64,000 bases of DNA from Chitinophagaceae bacterium. Its GTDB lineage: Bacteria > Bacteroidota > Bacteroidia > Chitinophagales > Chitinophagaceae. Of this stretch, positions 38,879-47,744 are shown in pieces (the first letter of the stretch is position 1; every line of letters begins with the position of its first letter). A program made the translations under genes and the position numbers. The stretch is taken from contig JAIETM010000007.1 in assembly GCA_019745155.1 (NCBI GenBank), positions 248,001-312,000 on the forward strand, written 5' to 3'. The notes under the pieces are model-generated. The model saw only the letters and a program-made list of their open reading frames with translations. It ran no database searches and was not told where the DNA came from.

Positions 38879-39328
38879 ATGAAAAAAACCACATATAGTT
38901 TTCTGGTTGTTCTTTTTGTTGGTGTTGTGTCGATGACAGCATGCACGAAAGATATGACCAAAACAATTTACAATGGTCCAGATGTTGTAGAGTTTGCGAA
39001 TCCTGCAACTGGTTCTTTAACAAGAACAGTAACTGTACCAACAGGTGGATCACTGGCAGATAGTATTCTGGTACAATTGGTAGGTCCACAGCGTACAACC
39101 GCCACTACGGTAACTTTTACAGTGGATGCAGCATCTACTATTTTGTCTTCAGAGTATACAATCACCTCACCATCACCTGTTACCATTGCAGCTAATAGTA
39201 GTTCAACATGGGTTAAATTCCGCTTTAATAAGCCCCCTGCGTCAAGAACTTTATTGGTTACCTTGACAGGTGGTGATAAAGTAGGTGTAAGTGCTAACTG
39301 GAAGACCTTTACGTATACAGTACGCTAA
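38879..39328 (+). CDS. Small surface lipoprotein of SusCD locus 3 (DUF4843/DUF1735-like)
   Basis: A 149-residue lipoprotein with lipobox SMTAC (Cys22). The mature beta-rich domain has VVEFANPATGSLTRTV, SILVQLVGPQRTTATTVTF and SEYTITSPSPVTIAANSSSTWVKFRF. The order and the IAANSS segment parallel the locus 2 lipoprotein (ITIPANSSFGEAVV), so the two are distant paralogues at the same place in their operons. It is likely a surface ligand-binding accessory of the SusCD complex. The family label is tentative. A strong terminator follows 19 bases after the stop. Confidence 0.7.
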   Translation: MKKTTYSFLVVLFVGVVSMTACTKDMTKTIYNGPDVVEFANPATGSLTRTVTVPTGGSLADSILVQLVGPQRTTATTVTFTVDAASTILSSEYTITSPSPVTIAANSSSTWVKFRFNKPPASRTLLVTLTGGDKVGVSANWKTFTYTVR

Positions 39329-39347
39329 TTCGTATTTAGCACATAAT

Positions 39348-39383
39348 AAAAAATCCCCCCACAAGCTTGTGGGGGGATTTTTT
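39348..39383. terminator. Bidirectional terminator between SusCD locus 3 and the TlpA-like gene
   Basis: A perfect 36-base palindrome: AAAAAAT, six C, ACAAG and the exact complement. It gives a GC-rich hairpin with T runs on both strands between two convergent genes. Confidence 0.93.
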
Positions 39384-39404
39384 ATTTGCGATATGAAATG
39401 TTCA

Positions 39405-40532
39405 CTACTTCAGAATTTGACTTAGCTGCTGTGTCAAAGCGGGTCCTCTTAAATTGGTAGCAATCACTTTGCCTTGAGGATCGATGAGTACATTAAAAGG
39501 AATGCCTTCAAATTGATAAGTATTCACCACACTGGTTTCCCACATCTTCAGATCACTGATATGCGTCCAGGTTAGTCCGTCTTTCTGAATGGCTTTTATC
39601 CAAGAACCTTTATCACTATCCAATGATACACCCAGAATAGTGAAGTTCTTATCCTTGAATTGATTGTAAGCAGCTACTACGTTAGGGTTCTCCTCTCTGC
39701 ATGGTTTACACCAACTCGCCCAGAAATCAACTAATACATATTTACCGCGAAGACTACTCAGGTTAAATGTATTACCAGTGATATCAGGCATACTGATTTC
39801 AGGTGCTTGTTTGTTCAGCAAAGGATGAGCTGCTGGTTGCTGCGCTGCCTGCACCGCAAATAAGCTTTTCAGCTTTGCCAAGCCGCTATGTTCTTTAAAC
39901 TTGGTGGCTGAAGCTTCTGCCAATGCTTTCGACTCATTCATAGGCATACTACGCAAAGCAAAATTGCCAATGGCGAAAAAGCGGTTGGCTGGGCTCTTTG
40001 ATTGATTGACGAAATTCTTTACATAGGTGTTCATGTCTGCAATCTGCTGATCACGCTGCTGACGAATGATGTTCAGTACACTATCACTGGCTTTGTTTTT
40101 CTGTAGCGAATCCAACTGCATGAAGGTTACATAGAGTGCAGAATCTTTTCTGGAATAGTTATCCAATAAATCATGCATTTCAGCAGAAGCGGGAGAGCCC
40201 TCCACCTTATACTGCCTGAACTGATCCATATCCAGTGTGATGCGGATATCATTTTCATCATTCACAACAAAAAAGGAACTATTGGCAATGATGACGCGAT
40301 AAATTTTTTCTTCCAGTGCCATGCCGCGGACAGTAAAGCTACCATCCTTCTTTAGTGTGGTAGAATCGATATTGAGTGGATTTTCTCCACCGTATGGAAT
40401 TTCCTGCAATATTACTTTTGCAGCAGCTGGTGCATGACTCACTTTTCCCTGCACCACAAATGAACCATGTTCTCTTTGCTTGCAGCTTGCTATTGCTAAA
40501 ACAGCAGCTGCAATCAGCATTGTTTTTTTCAT
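39405..40532 (-). CDS. TlpA-like thioredoxin lipoprotein with DUF4369-type N-terminal domain
   Basis: A 375-residue lipoprotein (lipobox AIASC, Cys17). The N-terminal domain (about 25-115: FVVQGKVSHAPAAAKVILQEI, DGSFTVRG) resembles DUF4369. A helical linker follows, and the C-terminal AhpC/TlpA thioredoxin fold (about 240-375) has the redox site WASWCKPCREENP (Cys about 275 and 278) and the cis-Pro segment EGIPFNVLID. Such proteins reduce or isomerise disulfides in the periplasm, for example during cytochrome c maturation. It begins 16 bases after the gatB stop, so it may be transcribed from the gatB promoter, although a functional link is not evident. Confidence 0.88.
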   Translation of the reverse strand: MKKTMLIAAAVLAIASCKQREHGSFVVQGKVSHAPAAAKVILQEIPYGGENPLNIDSTTLKKDGSFTVRGMALEEKIYRVIIANSSFFVVNDENDIRITLDMDQFRQYKVEGSPASAEMHDLLDNYSRKDSALYVTFMQLDSLQKNKASDSVLNIIRQQRDQQIADMNTYVKNFVNQSKSPANRFFAIGNFALRSMPMNESKALAEASATKFKEHSGLAKLKSLFAVQAAQQPAAHPLLNKQAPEISMPDITGNTFNLSSLRGKYVLVDFWASWCKPCREENPNVVAAYNQFKDKNFTILGVSLDSDKGSWIKAIQKDGLTWTHISDLKMWETSVVNTYQFEGIPFNVLIDPQGKVIATNLRGPALTQQLSQILK

Positions 40533-40548
40533 GTATCGTTGTTTGTAT

Positions 40549-41976
40549 TTATTGAGATAGTTTTTCTTCTAACAATTGCGTAACTATTTTGGGATCTGCT
40601 TGTCCTTTGCTCATCTTCTTCACTTCGCCAACAAATAAGCCTATCAGTCCTTTTTTACCTTTTTTGTACTCCGTCACTTTATCTGGCATTTTCTCCAAAA
40701 CAAGATTCACCCAGTTGTCTAATTGCTGGTTATCCTGTACTTGAATCAATTGATATTGCTTGGCCAAATCAGCCGGATGATCAGGATGCTGCATTACCAA
40801 AGGCAATAGCTTTTGTGCAGCAATAGAAAAGTTTACATCACCAGATTCTACCAAAACAATCAACTGTGCTAGCCTTTCCGGTGTAAGTGCTTGTTGATCG
40901 GGCAATAGCTTTAATGGCCCCATCATCCAGTTGGCAATGGCTTTATACGCTTTGGTGTGTGCGGCAACGGCAAGAAAATAATCTGCATCTGTTTTCTCTT
41001 CACTTACCTGTGCTGCATCATAAGTGCTTAGTCCATAGATTGTTTGTAATTGCTGCAGTAAAACATTTGGTAATACAGGCATTGCTGCCTTGATATCATT
41101 CAATAAAGTATCTGTGAGCTGAAATGGTGCCAGATCCGGATCAGGAAAATAACGATAATCATTTGCGTCTTCCTTATCGCGAATAGCAAAAGTGGTATCA
41201 GTATCAGCATCAAAACTGCGGGTTTGCTGAATCACGGGTTCACCTGCATCTACCAATTTGATCAATCGTGCAATCTCTACATCAATCGCTTTTTTCAGGT
41301 TGCGAATCGAATTCAGGTTTTTTACTTCCACCTTGGTGCCAAGTGTTTTACTACCTACTGGTCTCACCGAAATATTCGCATCACAGCGTAAGCTGCCTTC
41401 TTCCATATTGCCATCGCAGATGTTTAGCCATCTAACCAATTTTCGAATAGCTGTTACATATTCATAGGCTTCCTCACTAGTATGCAAATCAGGTTCTGTT
41501 ACTATTTCAATCAGTGGCGTTCCGGCTCGGTTTAAATCAATCAGCGTATTATCCGGATCAATATCATGAATGCTTTTCCCTGCATCTTCTTCTATGTGAA
41601 TGCGGTTTAATTGAATGGCTCTTTTCCCAAGGCTTGTTGTAATCTCTACCGTACCACCAGTGCAAATAGGGGTGGTGTGCTGTGATATCTGATAGCCCTT
41701 TGGAAGGTCAGGATAGAAGTAGTTTTTTCTAGCAAAGTAATTATCCTTCGTGATACTGCATCCGCAAGCCAAGCCCATCATGATGGCATAACGAACTGCG
41801 GCTTCATTGGTTTTGGGTAGTGTGCCCGGATGTCCAAGACTAATAGCGCTCACTTGTGTGTTCGGTTCTTGACCAAATAGTGTTGTATCACCACAAAAGA
41901 GTTTAGTCCGCGTACTTAACTGTGCGTGTACTTCCAGACCAATGACGGCTTCATATTGCTGATTCGTTTCGGACAT
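40549..41976 (-). CDS. gatB: Aspartyl/glutamyl-tRNA amidotransferase subunit B
   Basis: 475 residues, the normal length. The N-terminus YEAVIGLEVHAQLSTRTKLFC, the cradle segment ARKNYFYPDLPKGYQISQ, SLRCDANISVRP and the YRYFPDPDL motif are diagnostic for GatB. The C-terminal YqeY-like domain (about 330-475) binds tRNA. GatB works with GatA and GatC to convert Glu-tRNA(Gln) or Asp-tRNA(Asn) to the amidated form. gatA and gatC are not in this window, as is common in Bacteroidota where the subunit genes are scattered. The ATG at 41976 is well placed. Confidence 0.97.
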   Translation of the reverse strand: MSETNQQYEAVIGLEVHAQLSTRTKLFCGDTTLFGQEPNTQVSAISLGHPGTLPKTNEAAVRYAIMMGLACGCSITKDNYFARKNYFYPDLPKGYQISQHTTPICTGGTVEITTSLGKRAIQLNRIHIEEDAGKSIHDIDPDNTLIDLNRAGTPLIEIVTEPDLHTSEEAYEYVTAIRKLVRWLNICDGNMEEGSLRCDANISVRPVGSKTLGTKVEVKNLNSIRNLKKAIDVEIARLIKLVDAGEPVIQQTRSFDADTDTTFAIRDKEDANDYRYFPDPDLAPFQLTDTLLNDIKAAMPVLPNVLLQQLQTIYGLSTYDAAQVSEEKTDADYFLAVAAHTKAYKAIANWMMGPLKLLPDQQALTPERLAQLIVLVESGDVNFSIAAQKLLPLVMQHPDHPADLAKQYQLIQVQDNQQLDNWVNLVLEKMPDKVTEYKKGKKGLIGLFVGEVKKMSKGQADPKIVTQLLEEKLSQ

Positions 41977-42026
41977 GTTTTCAAAAGTATTGCGAAACCG
42001 TCAAACCTTGGGTGATTTTAGTCCAG

Positions 42027-42059
42027 CAAAACAAAACCCCCGCAAGACTGCAGGGGTTT
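42027..42059 (-). terminator. Terminator of the PDZ-protein gene
   Basis: AAACCCC and GGGGTTT enclose a GCA/TGC stem with one mismatch and an AGAC loop. The A-rich flank at 42027-42036 gives the T tract on the minus strand. It lies 22 bases after the stop at 42081. Confidence 0.75.
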
Positions 42060-42080
42060 ATGGTCATGAGAACGATATGG

Positions 42081-43013
42081 TTATAAACTTGCTTTCTTTA
42101 GTTTTTTAGGGAAGCGCAACTCGGCCGACTGGCTTTTGCCATCGCGCTGGAAGCCGAGTTTTACATTATCACCTTCCTTAATCTTGAGCAGTAGTTCACG
42201 TAACTCGTCTACAGAGTTGATCTCAGTTTCGCCTGCTTTGGTGATAATATCATCCTTTTTTAATCCCGCTTTAGCGGCAGGTGATTCGGGTTGTACCTCC
42301 AATACTTTAACACCATTTCCACTTTCAAGGTCTTCAATTTGAATTCCAGCTCTTGGACGATTCATTCTGCCTTCCATGATAACACGCGGCTCGCGGATAC
42401 CTTCAGGCATGCGGAAGTTTTCCATGATACCGTCCAGATCCAAGTCAAAGTCTTTTCCATTGAAGTTAAAGCTGCGTTCCATCACCGGACTGCGTTTGCC
42501 CAACACTGCATTAGCGGTTTGCTCTTTACCATCGCGCAAATAACTGATGCTTACTTTATCTCCGGGGTTGTATTTACCAATGGCTTCATACAAAGCATCG
42601 CTGTCGGCAATAGTTTTATCACCCACTTTGGTAATGATATCTCCATTCTTCAAGCCTGCTTTCTCAGCAGCACTTTCCTTGCTGACTTCTACAATGCGAG
42701 CACCTTTTTCTGTTTTTTCGCTCATCACACCCAGCACCGCTTTATTCATTTTATCGTTCAACGGTTCACCTTCAAAAGGGAAGCGCTTGCCCATGCGGAT
42801 CATGGGGATGCGGTCTTTCATGATTCGAATTTCTTTCTCATCCCATTCTTCTGCTGGTTTGCCATTGATGGTTACTTTATCGCCATCCACTTCTACCACT
42901 ACCTTTTTCTCCTTCTTTACCAGCGGTTTCTCTTTGATCTTTTCCTCTTTTACTTCTTGTGCTGTGGCTGCAAAGCCGGTCAGAAGCAGGACTGCAAACA
43001 GGTATTTTTTCAT
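42081..43013 (-). CDS. Exported protein with two PDZ domains and no protease domain
   Basis: 310 residues with a signal peptide (MKKYLFAVLLLTGFAATAQ). A Lys/Glu-rich segment (about 20-45) follows. The first PDZ domain is at about 90-170 (AVLGVM, SAAEKAGLKNGDIITKVGD) and the second at about 225-300 (RAGIQIEDL, SPAAKAGLKKDDIITKAGE). HtrA/DegP proteases carry two PDZ domains like these behind a trypsin-like domain, but no His-Asp-Ser domain is present here. It may be a periplasmic adaptor or chaperone that binds C-termini of envelope proteins. It is flanked by terminators on both sides, so it is probably transcribed alone. Confidence 0.8.
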   Translation of the reverse strand: MKKYLFAVLLLTGFAATAQEVKEEKIKEKPLVKKEKKVVVEVDGDKVTINGKPAEEWDEKEIRIMKDRIPMIRMGKRFPFEGEPLNDKMNKAVLGVMSEKTEKGARIVEVSKESAAEKAGLKNGDIITKVGDKTIADSDALYEAIGKYNPGDKVSISYLRDGKEQTANAVLGKRSPVMERSFNFNGKDFDLDLDGIMENFRMPEGIREPRVIMEGRMNRPRAGIQIEDLESGNGVKVLEVQPESPAAKAGLKKDDIITKAGETEINSVDELRELLLKIKEGDNVKLGFQRDGKSQSAELRFPKKLKKASL

Positions 43014-43109
43014 ACGCTTGATTTTAATACGAAGAGTTTAGTAGATCAAATGTAGGGACTTGATCAAATACGAAAGTCTTCGGAAATGTTAAATATGGTT
43101 AATGGCCAT

Positions 43110-43133
43110 AAAAAACCCCGAATCATTCGGGGT
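43110..43133 (-). terminator. Terminator of alaS
   Basis: A perfect 9-base stem, ACCCCGAAT with ATTCGGGGT around a single C. The A run at 43110-43115 forms the T tract on the minus strand. It lies just after the alaS stop at 43141. Confidence 0.9.
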
Positions 43134-43140
43134 GATGATC

Positions 43141-45834
43141 TTAAAGTGTTTCCTGAATGGCTTTGATGACTGCCGCAAGTTGCGAACTGTCTTGTCCGCC
43201 CGCAGTGGCAATGGTTTTTTGTCCGCCGCCACCACCTTTAATCAGGGGTGCTACTTTTTCCTTGATGAGTTTGCCTGCATCAATATTGGCGCTAGCTGCA
43301 TCTGATACGCTGATGGCTACAGAAGCTTTCTCAGCAATATTGGCCACCACCACTACCACATCAGCTTGAAGTCTCAGATCATAGGCTAGTTTCTTCAATG
43401 CGTCTGCACTGCTCACTTCCACCTGTGCTCCTAAGAATTGTTTGCCATTGATGGTTTGAATATTGGCCAGTAGTTCTTTTTGTACAGCTTGTAACTGGAG
43501 TGCTTCTAATTTCTCTACTTTTTTCTCTAATGCTGTTTTCTCCTGCAAAAGTTTTTCTACTGCTTTCAGCGGTTCTTTGGCTTTCAGTAGTGAACCGATT
43601 TCCTTCACATGCGTAAACTGGGTGAGCAGGAAATTGAATGCAGCCGGTCCGGTTACAGCTTCTATACGTCTTACACCTGCAGCAACTGCAGCTTCTGATT
43701 GGATGATGAATAATCCAATCATACCTGTATGACCAACGTGGGTTCCACCGCACAATTCAATTGAATAGTTAGGATCGATGATGACTACGCGAACGGTATC
43801 AGCATATTTCTCACCAAATAATGCCATGGCGCCCATATTGATGGCTTCTTCTTTCGGCATTTGTTTGATGACTACAGGGATATTCTCACGAATCTTGTTG
43901 TTCACGATCACTTCTACTTCGCGGATTTCTTCGTCTGTCATTTTCGCGAAGTGAGAGAAATCGAAACGTAGATAAGCATCATTCACCAATGAACCTTTTT
44001 GTGCCACATGCTTACCCAATACCTGTCTTAATGCAGCATGCATCAGGTGGGTAGCTGTGTGGTTATACATGGTGTTTAGGCGCTGTTCTGTATTTACCTG
44101 TGCTTTTACAGGAGCGTCAATAGCAGATGGCAACTGATTCACGAAATGAATGATGAGGTCATTCTCTTTACGTGTATCAGTAACACTCACTTGCTCGCCA
44201 CCAAAATCCAAGATACCAGTATCACCTTGCTGACCACCACCTTCCGGATAGAAAGGTGTTGTAGCCAATACCAATTGGAATTGTTGTTTACCCTTAGCGG
44301 TTACTTTTCTGTAACGCTGTACATGGGTGTCTACCAGAATATCGTCATACCCTACAAAACCTTTACCTGTAGTATCATTCACAATAACCCAGTCGTCTGT
44401 ATCAATAGCAGTGGCTGCGCGTGAGCGGTCTTTTTGTTGCTTTAATGCTACTTCATAACTAGCCATATCAACTGCCCATCCAATTTCTTGCGCCATCAAA
44501 TTGGTCAAGTCAATAGGGAAGCCATAGGTATCATTTAATTCAAATGCAAAATCACCTGCAATGATTTTCTTATTGATTGCAGTTGTGTACTTATCACGCA
44601 TGTCAATCAATTCTTTCGCAACACCTTCATTCTCCTTTGAGTCTTTTGCTTCAGTTACAAACGCATTAAGTTTCGATGCGTATGCGTTGAATTTTTCAAT
44701 GCCTTTCCCAAGCGTACGCAGAAAAGCTTCTTCTTCTTCCTTCACCACTTTGCTGACAAAATCCAACTGCTGTTTTAATTCAGGGAATACCTGTGCAAAC
44801 TGCTCTGCCAGTAAGGGCATGAGTTGGTGCAGTAGTGGTTGTTTATAGTCTAAGTAAGAGAAATAGTAACGCACGGCTCTGCGCAGAATTCTTCTGATCA
44901 CATAACCTGCACCGGTATTCGAAGGCAACTGTCCGTCTGCAATCGTAAACGCAATTGCACGAATATGATCAGCAATTACGCGGAAAGCTACATCTCGCTT
45001 GCTGTCCGTATTCTCGTATTTGAGTCCACTGATTTTTTCTGTTTCATGAATCGTACCGCTGAATACATCTGTATCGTAATTGCTCTGTTTACCTTGAATC
45101 ACTCTGGCAAGACGTTCAAAGCCCATACCGGTATCTACGTGCTTGGCAGGTAATTGTTCCAGGCTGCCATCTTTCAATCTGTTGAACTGGATGAATACAT
45201 TGTTCCAGATTTCAATTACCTGAGGATGGTCATTGTTCACCAGTGTTTTGCCATCCACTGCAGCACGTTCTTCGTTGGAGCGACAATCCACATGGATCTC
45301 CGTGCACGGTCCGCATGGACCAGTATCGCCCATTTCCCAGAAATTATCTTTCTTATTACCTAAGAGAATGCGATCTTCAGCAATTACTTTTTTCCATTCA
45401 TTAAAGGCTTCTGTATCACGAGGTAAACCTTCTTTCTCATCACCTTCAAAAATGGTTACGTACAAACGGTCTTTATCCAACTTGTACACTTCTGTCAGTA
45501 GTTCCCAGCTCCAGGCAATGGCTTCAGCTTTAAAATAATCACCAAAGCTCCAGTTACCCAACATTTCAAACATCGTGTGGTGATAGGTATCCACACCCAC
45601 TTCTTCCAGATCATTGTGCTTACCGCTAACCCGCAAACATTTTTGGGTATCGGCAATGCGACGGCTCTGGGGTTCTTTATTGCCCAGAAAATAATCCTTG
45701 AACTGGTTCATCCCTGCATTGGTAAAAAGCAGGGTGGGGTCGTTCTTTACCACGATGGGTGCTGACGGAACGATCTGGTGTGCTTTCGAAGCAAAAAAAT
45801 CCAGAAACTGCTGGCGTATCTCACTGCTGGTCAT
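43141..45834 (-). CDS. alaS: Alanyl-tRNA synthetase
   Basis: 897 residues, full length. The catalytic domain is at about 1-370 (FFASKAHQIVPSAPIV, TNAGMNQFKDYFLG, NYGFPIDLTN-type linker further on). The editing domain contains NHTATHLMHAALR, and the zinc motif ELCGGTHVGHTG lies at about 692-703. The C-terminal DHHA1-type domain ends with GGGGGQKTIATAGGQD, which is characteristic. It charges tRNA-Ala and edits mischarged Ser and Gly. It is divergent from the M23 peptidase gene across 121 bases and has its own terminator. Confidence 0.98.
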   Translation of the reverse strand: MTSSEIRQQFLDFFASKAHQIVPSAPIVVKNDPTLLFTNAGMNQFKDYFLGNKEPQSRRIADTQKCLRVSGKHNDLEEVGVDTYHHTMFEMLGNWSFGDYFKAEAIAWSWELLTEVYKLDKDRLYVTIFEGDEKEGLPRDTEAFNEWKKVIAEDRILLGNKKDNFWEMGDTGPCGPCTEIHVDCRSNEERAAVDGKTLVNNDHPQVIEIWNNVFIQFNRLKDGSLEQLPAKHVDTGMGFERLARVIQGKQSNYDTDVFSGTIHETEKISGLKYENTDSKRDVAFRVIADHIRAIAFTIADGQLPSNTGAGYVIRRILRRAVRYYFSYLDYKQPLLHQLMPLLAEQFAQVFPELKQQLDFVSKVVKEEEEAFLRTLGKGIEKFNAYASKLNAFVTEAKDSKENEGVAKELIDMRDKYTTAINKKIIAGDFAFELNDTYGFPIDLTNLMAQEIGWAVDMASYEVALKQQKDRSRAATAIDTDDWVIVNDTTGKGFVGYDDILVDTHVQRYRKVTAKGKQQFQLVLATTPFYPEGGGQQGDTGILDFGGEQVSVTDTRKENDLIIHFVNQLPSAIDAPVKAQVNTEQRLNTMYNHTATHLMHAALRQVLGKHVAQKGSLVNDAYLRFDFSHFAKMTDEEIREVEVIVNNKIRENIPVVIKQMPKEEAINMGAMALFGEKYADTVRVVIIDPNYSIELCGGTHVGHTGMIGLFIIQSEAAVAAGVRRIEAVTGPAAFNFLLTQFTHVKEIGSLLKAKEPLKAVEKLLQEKTALEKKVEKLEALQLQAVQKELLANIQTINGKQFLGAQVEVSSADALKKLAYDLRLQADVVVVVANIAEKASVAISVSDAASANIDAGKLIKEKVAPLIKGGGGGQKTIATAGGQDSSQLAAVIKAIQETL

Positions 45835-45876
45835 AGTAATGCGTCAATTTTATCCATGCTTTGCAGGTGGATCAGT

Positions 45877-45884
45877 TATCTTTG
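45877..45884 (+). promoter_or_regulatory. Candidate -7 promoter box of the M23 peptidase gene
   Basis: TATCTTTG fits TAnnTTTG exactly and lies 71 bases before the ATG at 45956, in the spacer between alaS and the peptidase gene. TTTG at 45860-45863 is closer than the usual spacing, so the upstream element is uncertain. Confidence 0.4.
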
Positions 45885-45955
45885 AACCTCCCCTGTAAAG
45901 TGGCGCAAAGGTAAGGAATCAGCTACGGCCAAGGGGTAAACCTGGCTTGAATCTT

Positions 45956-46927
45956 ATGCGGCGAATTAAATATTATTATAACCCACACTCCATGCGCTTC
46001 GAGAAGCTGGAAACCCCGCTTCGGGTGCGCCTGCTGCAGTTGTTTGGGTTTATTGCCGCTTCCATTGTTACGGGCATCATCATTGTATTGATTGCCTTCC
46101 GTTATATAGATTCTCCCAAAGAGAAATTGCTGCGTCAGGAGAACGAAGACCTAAAGGAAAACTATGCGGTTCTAGTTGAGCGTGCCAAGCAGCTGGAATT
46201 GCAGATGGATGAGCTGGAGAATCGTGATAACAGTGTCTACCGCTCTATTTTTGAAGCAGATCCTATTCCCGATAGTGCCCGTGTAAAGGAAATTGAGAAG
46301 AAGAAAGAGGTGAAGTTGGTGCAGTCGATGGGAGAAACGGAACTGGTGAAAAGTATGACCACTCAACTCAATGAGCTCAGCATGCGTGTGGCTTACCAAA
46401 CCAAGAGTTATGTAGAGATAGAGGATATGGTGCGCAACAAGGAAAAACTCTTGGCTGCCATCCCTGCTATTCAACCGGTGAGCAACCGTGATCTGAATAG
46501 AATTGCTTCCGGCTTTGGTTATCGTGTTGATCCGGTGTATAAGGATACCAGAATGCATAAGGGACTTGATTTCACCGCACCCATTGGTACACCTATTTAT
46601 GCTACAGCAGATGGCGTAGTGCGCGAATCTGGTTTCAACACAGGTGGTTATGGTATTAACGTAGTCATTTATCATGGCTATGGCTATGAAACCCTCTACG
46701 CACATATGGTGCGTACCAAGGCCAAAGTAGGACAGCGAGTAAAGCGTGGTGAAGTAATTGGTTATGTGGGCAATAGCGGTAAGAGTACGGGCCCGCACTG
46801 CCATTATGAAGTGCATAGAAATGGCATACCTGTAGATCCGGTGTATTATTTCTATAATGATCTCACTCCTGCTCAATTCGACCGCTTGGTGAAATTGGCA
46901 AAGTCTAGCAATCAGAGCATGGATTAA
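45956..46927 (+). CDS. M23 family (LytM-type) zinc metallopeptidase, membrane-anchored
   Basis: 323 residues from ATG 45956; the in-frame TTG at 45947 is not preferred. A cytoplasmic N-terminus with NPHSMRFEK precedes one transmembrane helix (about 33-54), then a coiled coil (about 62-95). The C-terminal M23 domain has RMHKGLDF (His/Asp zinc ligands, about 200) and GPHCHYEVH (HxH, about 280). The active site looks complete. These enzymes cut peptide cross-links in peptidoglycan or regulate amidases during growth and division. The N-terminal pattern is common to Bacteroidota M23 proteins. It is likely the first gene of a rightward group with the two small membrane proteins that follow. Confidence 0.93.
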   Translation: MRRIKYYYNPHSMRFEKLETPLRVRLLQLFGFIAASIVTGIIIVLIAFRYIDSPKEKLLRQENEDLKENYAVLVERAKQLELQMDELENRDNSVYRSIFEADPIPDSARVKEIEKKKEVKLVQSMGETELVKSMTTQLNELSMRVAYQTKSYVEIEDMVRNKEKLLAAIPAIQPVSNRDLNRIASGFGYRVDPVYKDTRMHKGLDFTAPIGTPIYATADGVVRESGFNTGGYGINVVIYHGYGYETLYAHMVRTKAKVGQRVKRGEVIGYVGNSGKSTGPHCHYEVHRNGIPVDPVYYFYNDLTPAQFDRLVKLAKSSNQSMD

Positions 46928-47015
46928 TGAACATTCCGTACGGTCTATTGTAATGCTATAAATACTTTTTCTGGAACCCTGGGTACGTCAATACTTCATT
47001 CGCATCATCAACACC

Positions 47016-47204
47016 ATGTCTTTAGGCCTGCTTTGGATGGCTATTAATTCAACATGGGGTATCATGTTTGGGTATGCATTCCCTGAAAACAAAATTGGTC
47101 CGGGTCATATTGGGTTCTACGCTTTCTTCCTGCTTTCGCTAAGTGCCTATCTCTGGTTTGTGATTCGTTTGTGGAGCAAGCCCCTAAACAGAGATATGGA
47201 GTAA
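47016..47204 (+). CDS. Small hypothetical membrane protein
   Basis: A 62-residue protein with two probable transmembrane segments (about 3-20 and 32-52) separated by a short loop GYAFPENKIGPGH and ending in a basic/acidic tail, SKPLNRDME. I recognise no family. The ATG at 47016 lies 88 bases after the peptidase gene. The hydrophobic pattern and the lack of any competing frame support a real gene, but this is not proven. Confidence 0.5.
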   Translation: MSLGLLWMAINSTWGIMFGYAFPENKIGPGHIGFYAFFLLSLSAYLWFVIRLWSKPLNRDME

Positions 47205-47298
47205 CTTTTTTTCTGTCAGCCCGTTTCATCGAAAATACCCGCTTGCCGGTAGGTGCTATCCAACCGAAAAGCCTATTTTCAACTTGAAAAGCTGCAGC

Positions 47299-47694
47299 AT
47301 GCATCCACTAAAGCCCAAAGCTAGAAACATTGTTATTATTGGCACTTTACTGATCTGGACTGTGAAGCTCATCATCAGGCCCTTTGTGCATATTCCTACA
47401 TTTTGGAAACCGGTTTTTGGTATTGCACCTAACCTGCTGGGTTCATTTCTTTTGCCTTTTGGTGCTTGCTGGTTTTTTCAGCGCTTCTTTCGTTTAGAGA
47501 ACAAGCATGATCTGAATTTCACCTGCAGTTTTGGCTTATTACTGGTGATAATTAATGAGTACTTGCAATTGATTCCTGTCTTCGGTAGAACATTCGACTA
47601 TCTAGATATTCTTTTTTCTGTGGTAGGTGTATTCTTTGGACATCTGTATTTCAACTACCTGATGCGCCGTTATGTATTCAAGACCTATCCTTAA
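47299..47694 (+). CDS. VanZ-like small membrane protein
   Basis: 131 residues from ATG 47299; a TTG at 47284 would add five. Four transmembrane segments are visible. The C-terminal part, INEYLQLIPVFGRTFDYLDILFSVVGVFFG split across two helices, has the spacing E..Q, R.FD..DI and G...G that marks VanZ-family proteins. VanZ proteins are linked to low-level teicoplanin resistance in Gram-positives; in Bacteroidota their role is unknown. It is preceded by a 94-base spacer with short inverted repeats and followed by a hairpin at 47700-47722. Confidence 0.6.
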   Translation: MHPLKPKARNIVIIGTLLIWTVKLIIRPFVHIPTFWKPVFGIAPNLLGSFLLPFGACWFFQRFFRLENKHDLNFTCSFGLLLVIINEYLQLIPVFGRTFDYLDILFSVVGVFFGHLYFNYLMRRYVFKTYP

Positions 47695-47699
47695 ATGAA

Positions 47700-47722
47700 A
47701 TAGTCCGCCAGAAGCGGACTAT
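47700..47722. terminator. Hairpin between convergent genes
   Basis: ATAGTCCGC and GCGGACTAT form a perfect 9-base stem with a CAGAA loop, placed between the stop at 47694 and the stop of the SPFH gene at 47745. The T tracts are weak on both sides. Confidence 0.6.
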
Positions 47723-47744
47723 TCAATAAGGTTTTCAGTTAAAA

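Noticed and set aside
42291-43055. A 254-codon open frame on the plus strand over the PDZ gene
   Set aside because: It is antisense to a gene with a signal peptide and two clear PDZ domains, and its product is His/Phe-rich with no domain pattern.
46172-46876. A 234-codon open frame on the minus strand over the M23 peptidase
   Set aside because: The opposite frame encodes complete M23 zinc motifs; the antisense product has no recognisable features.
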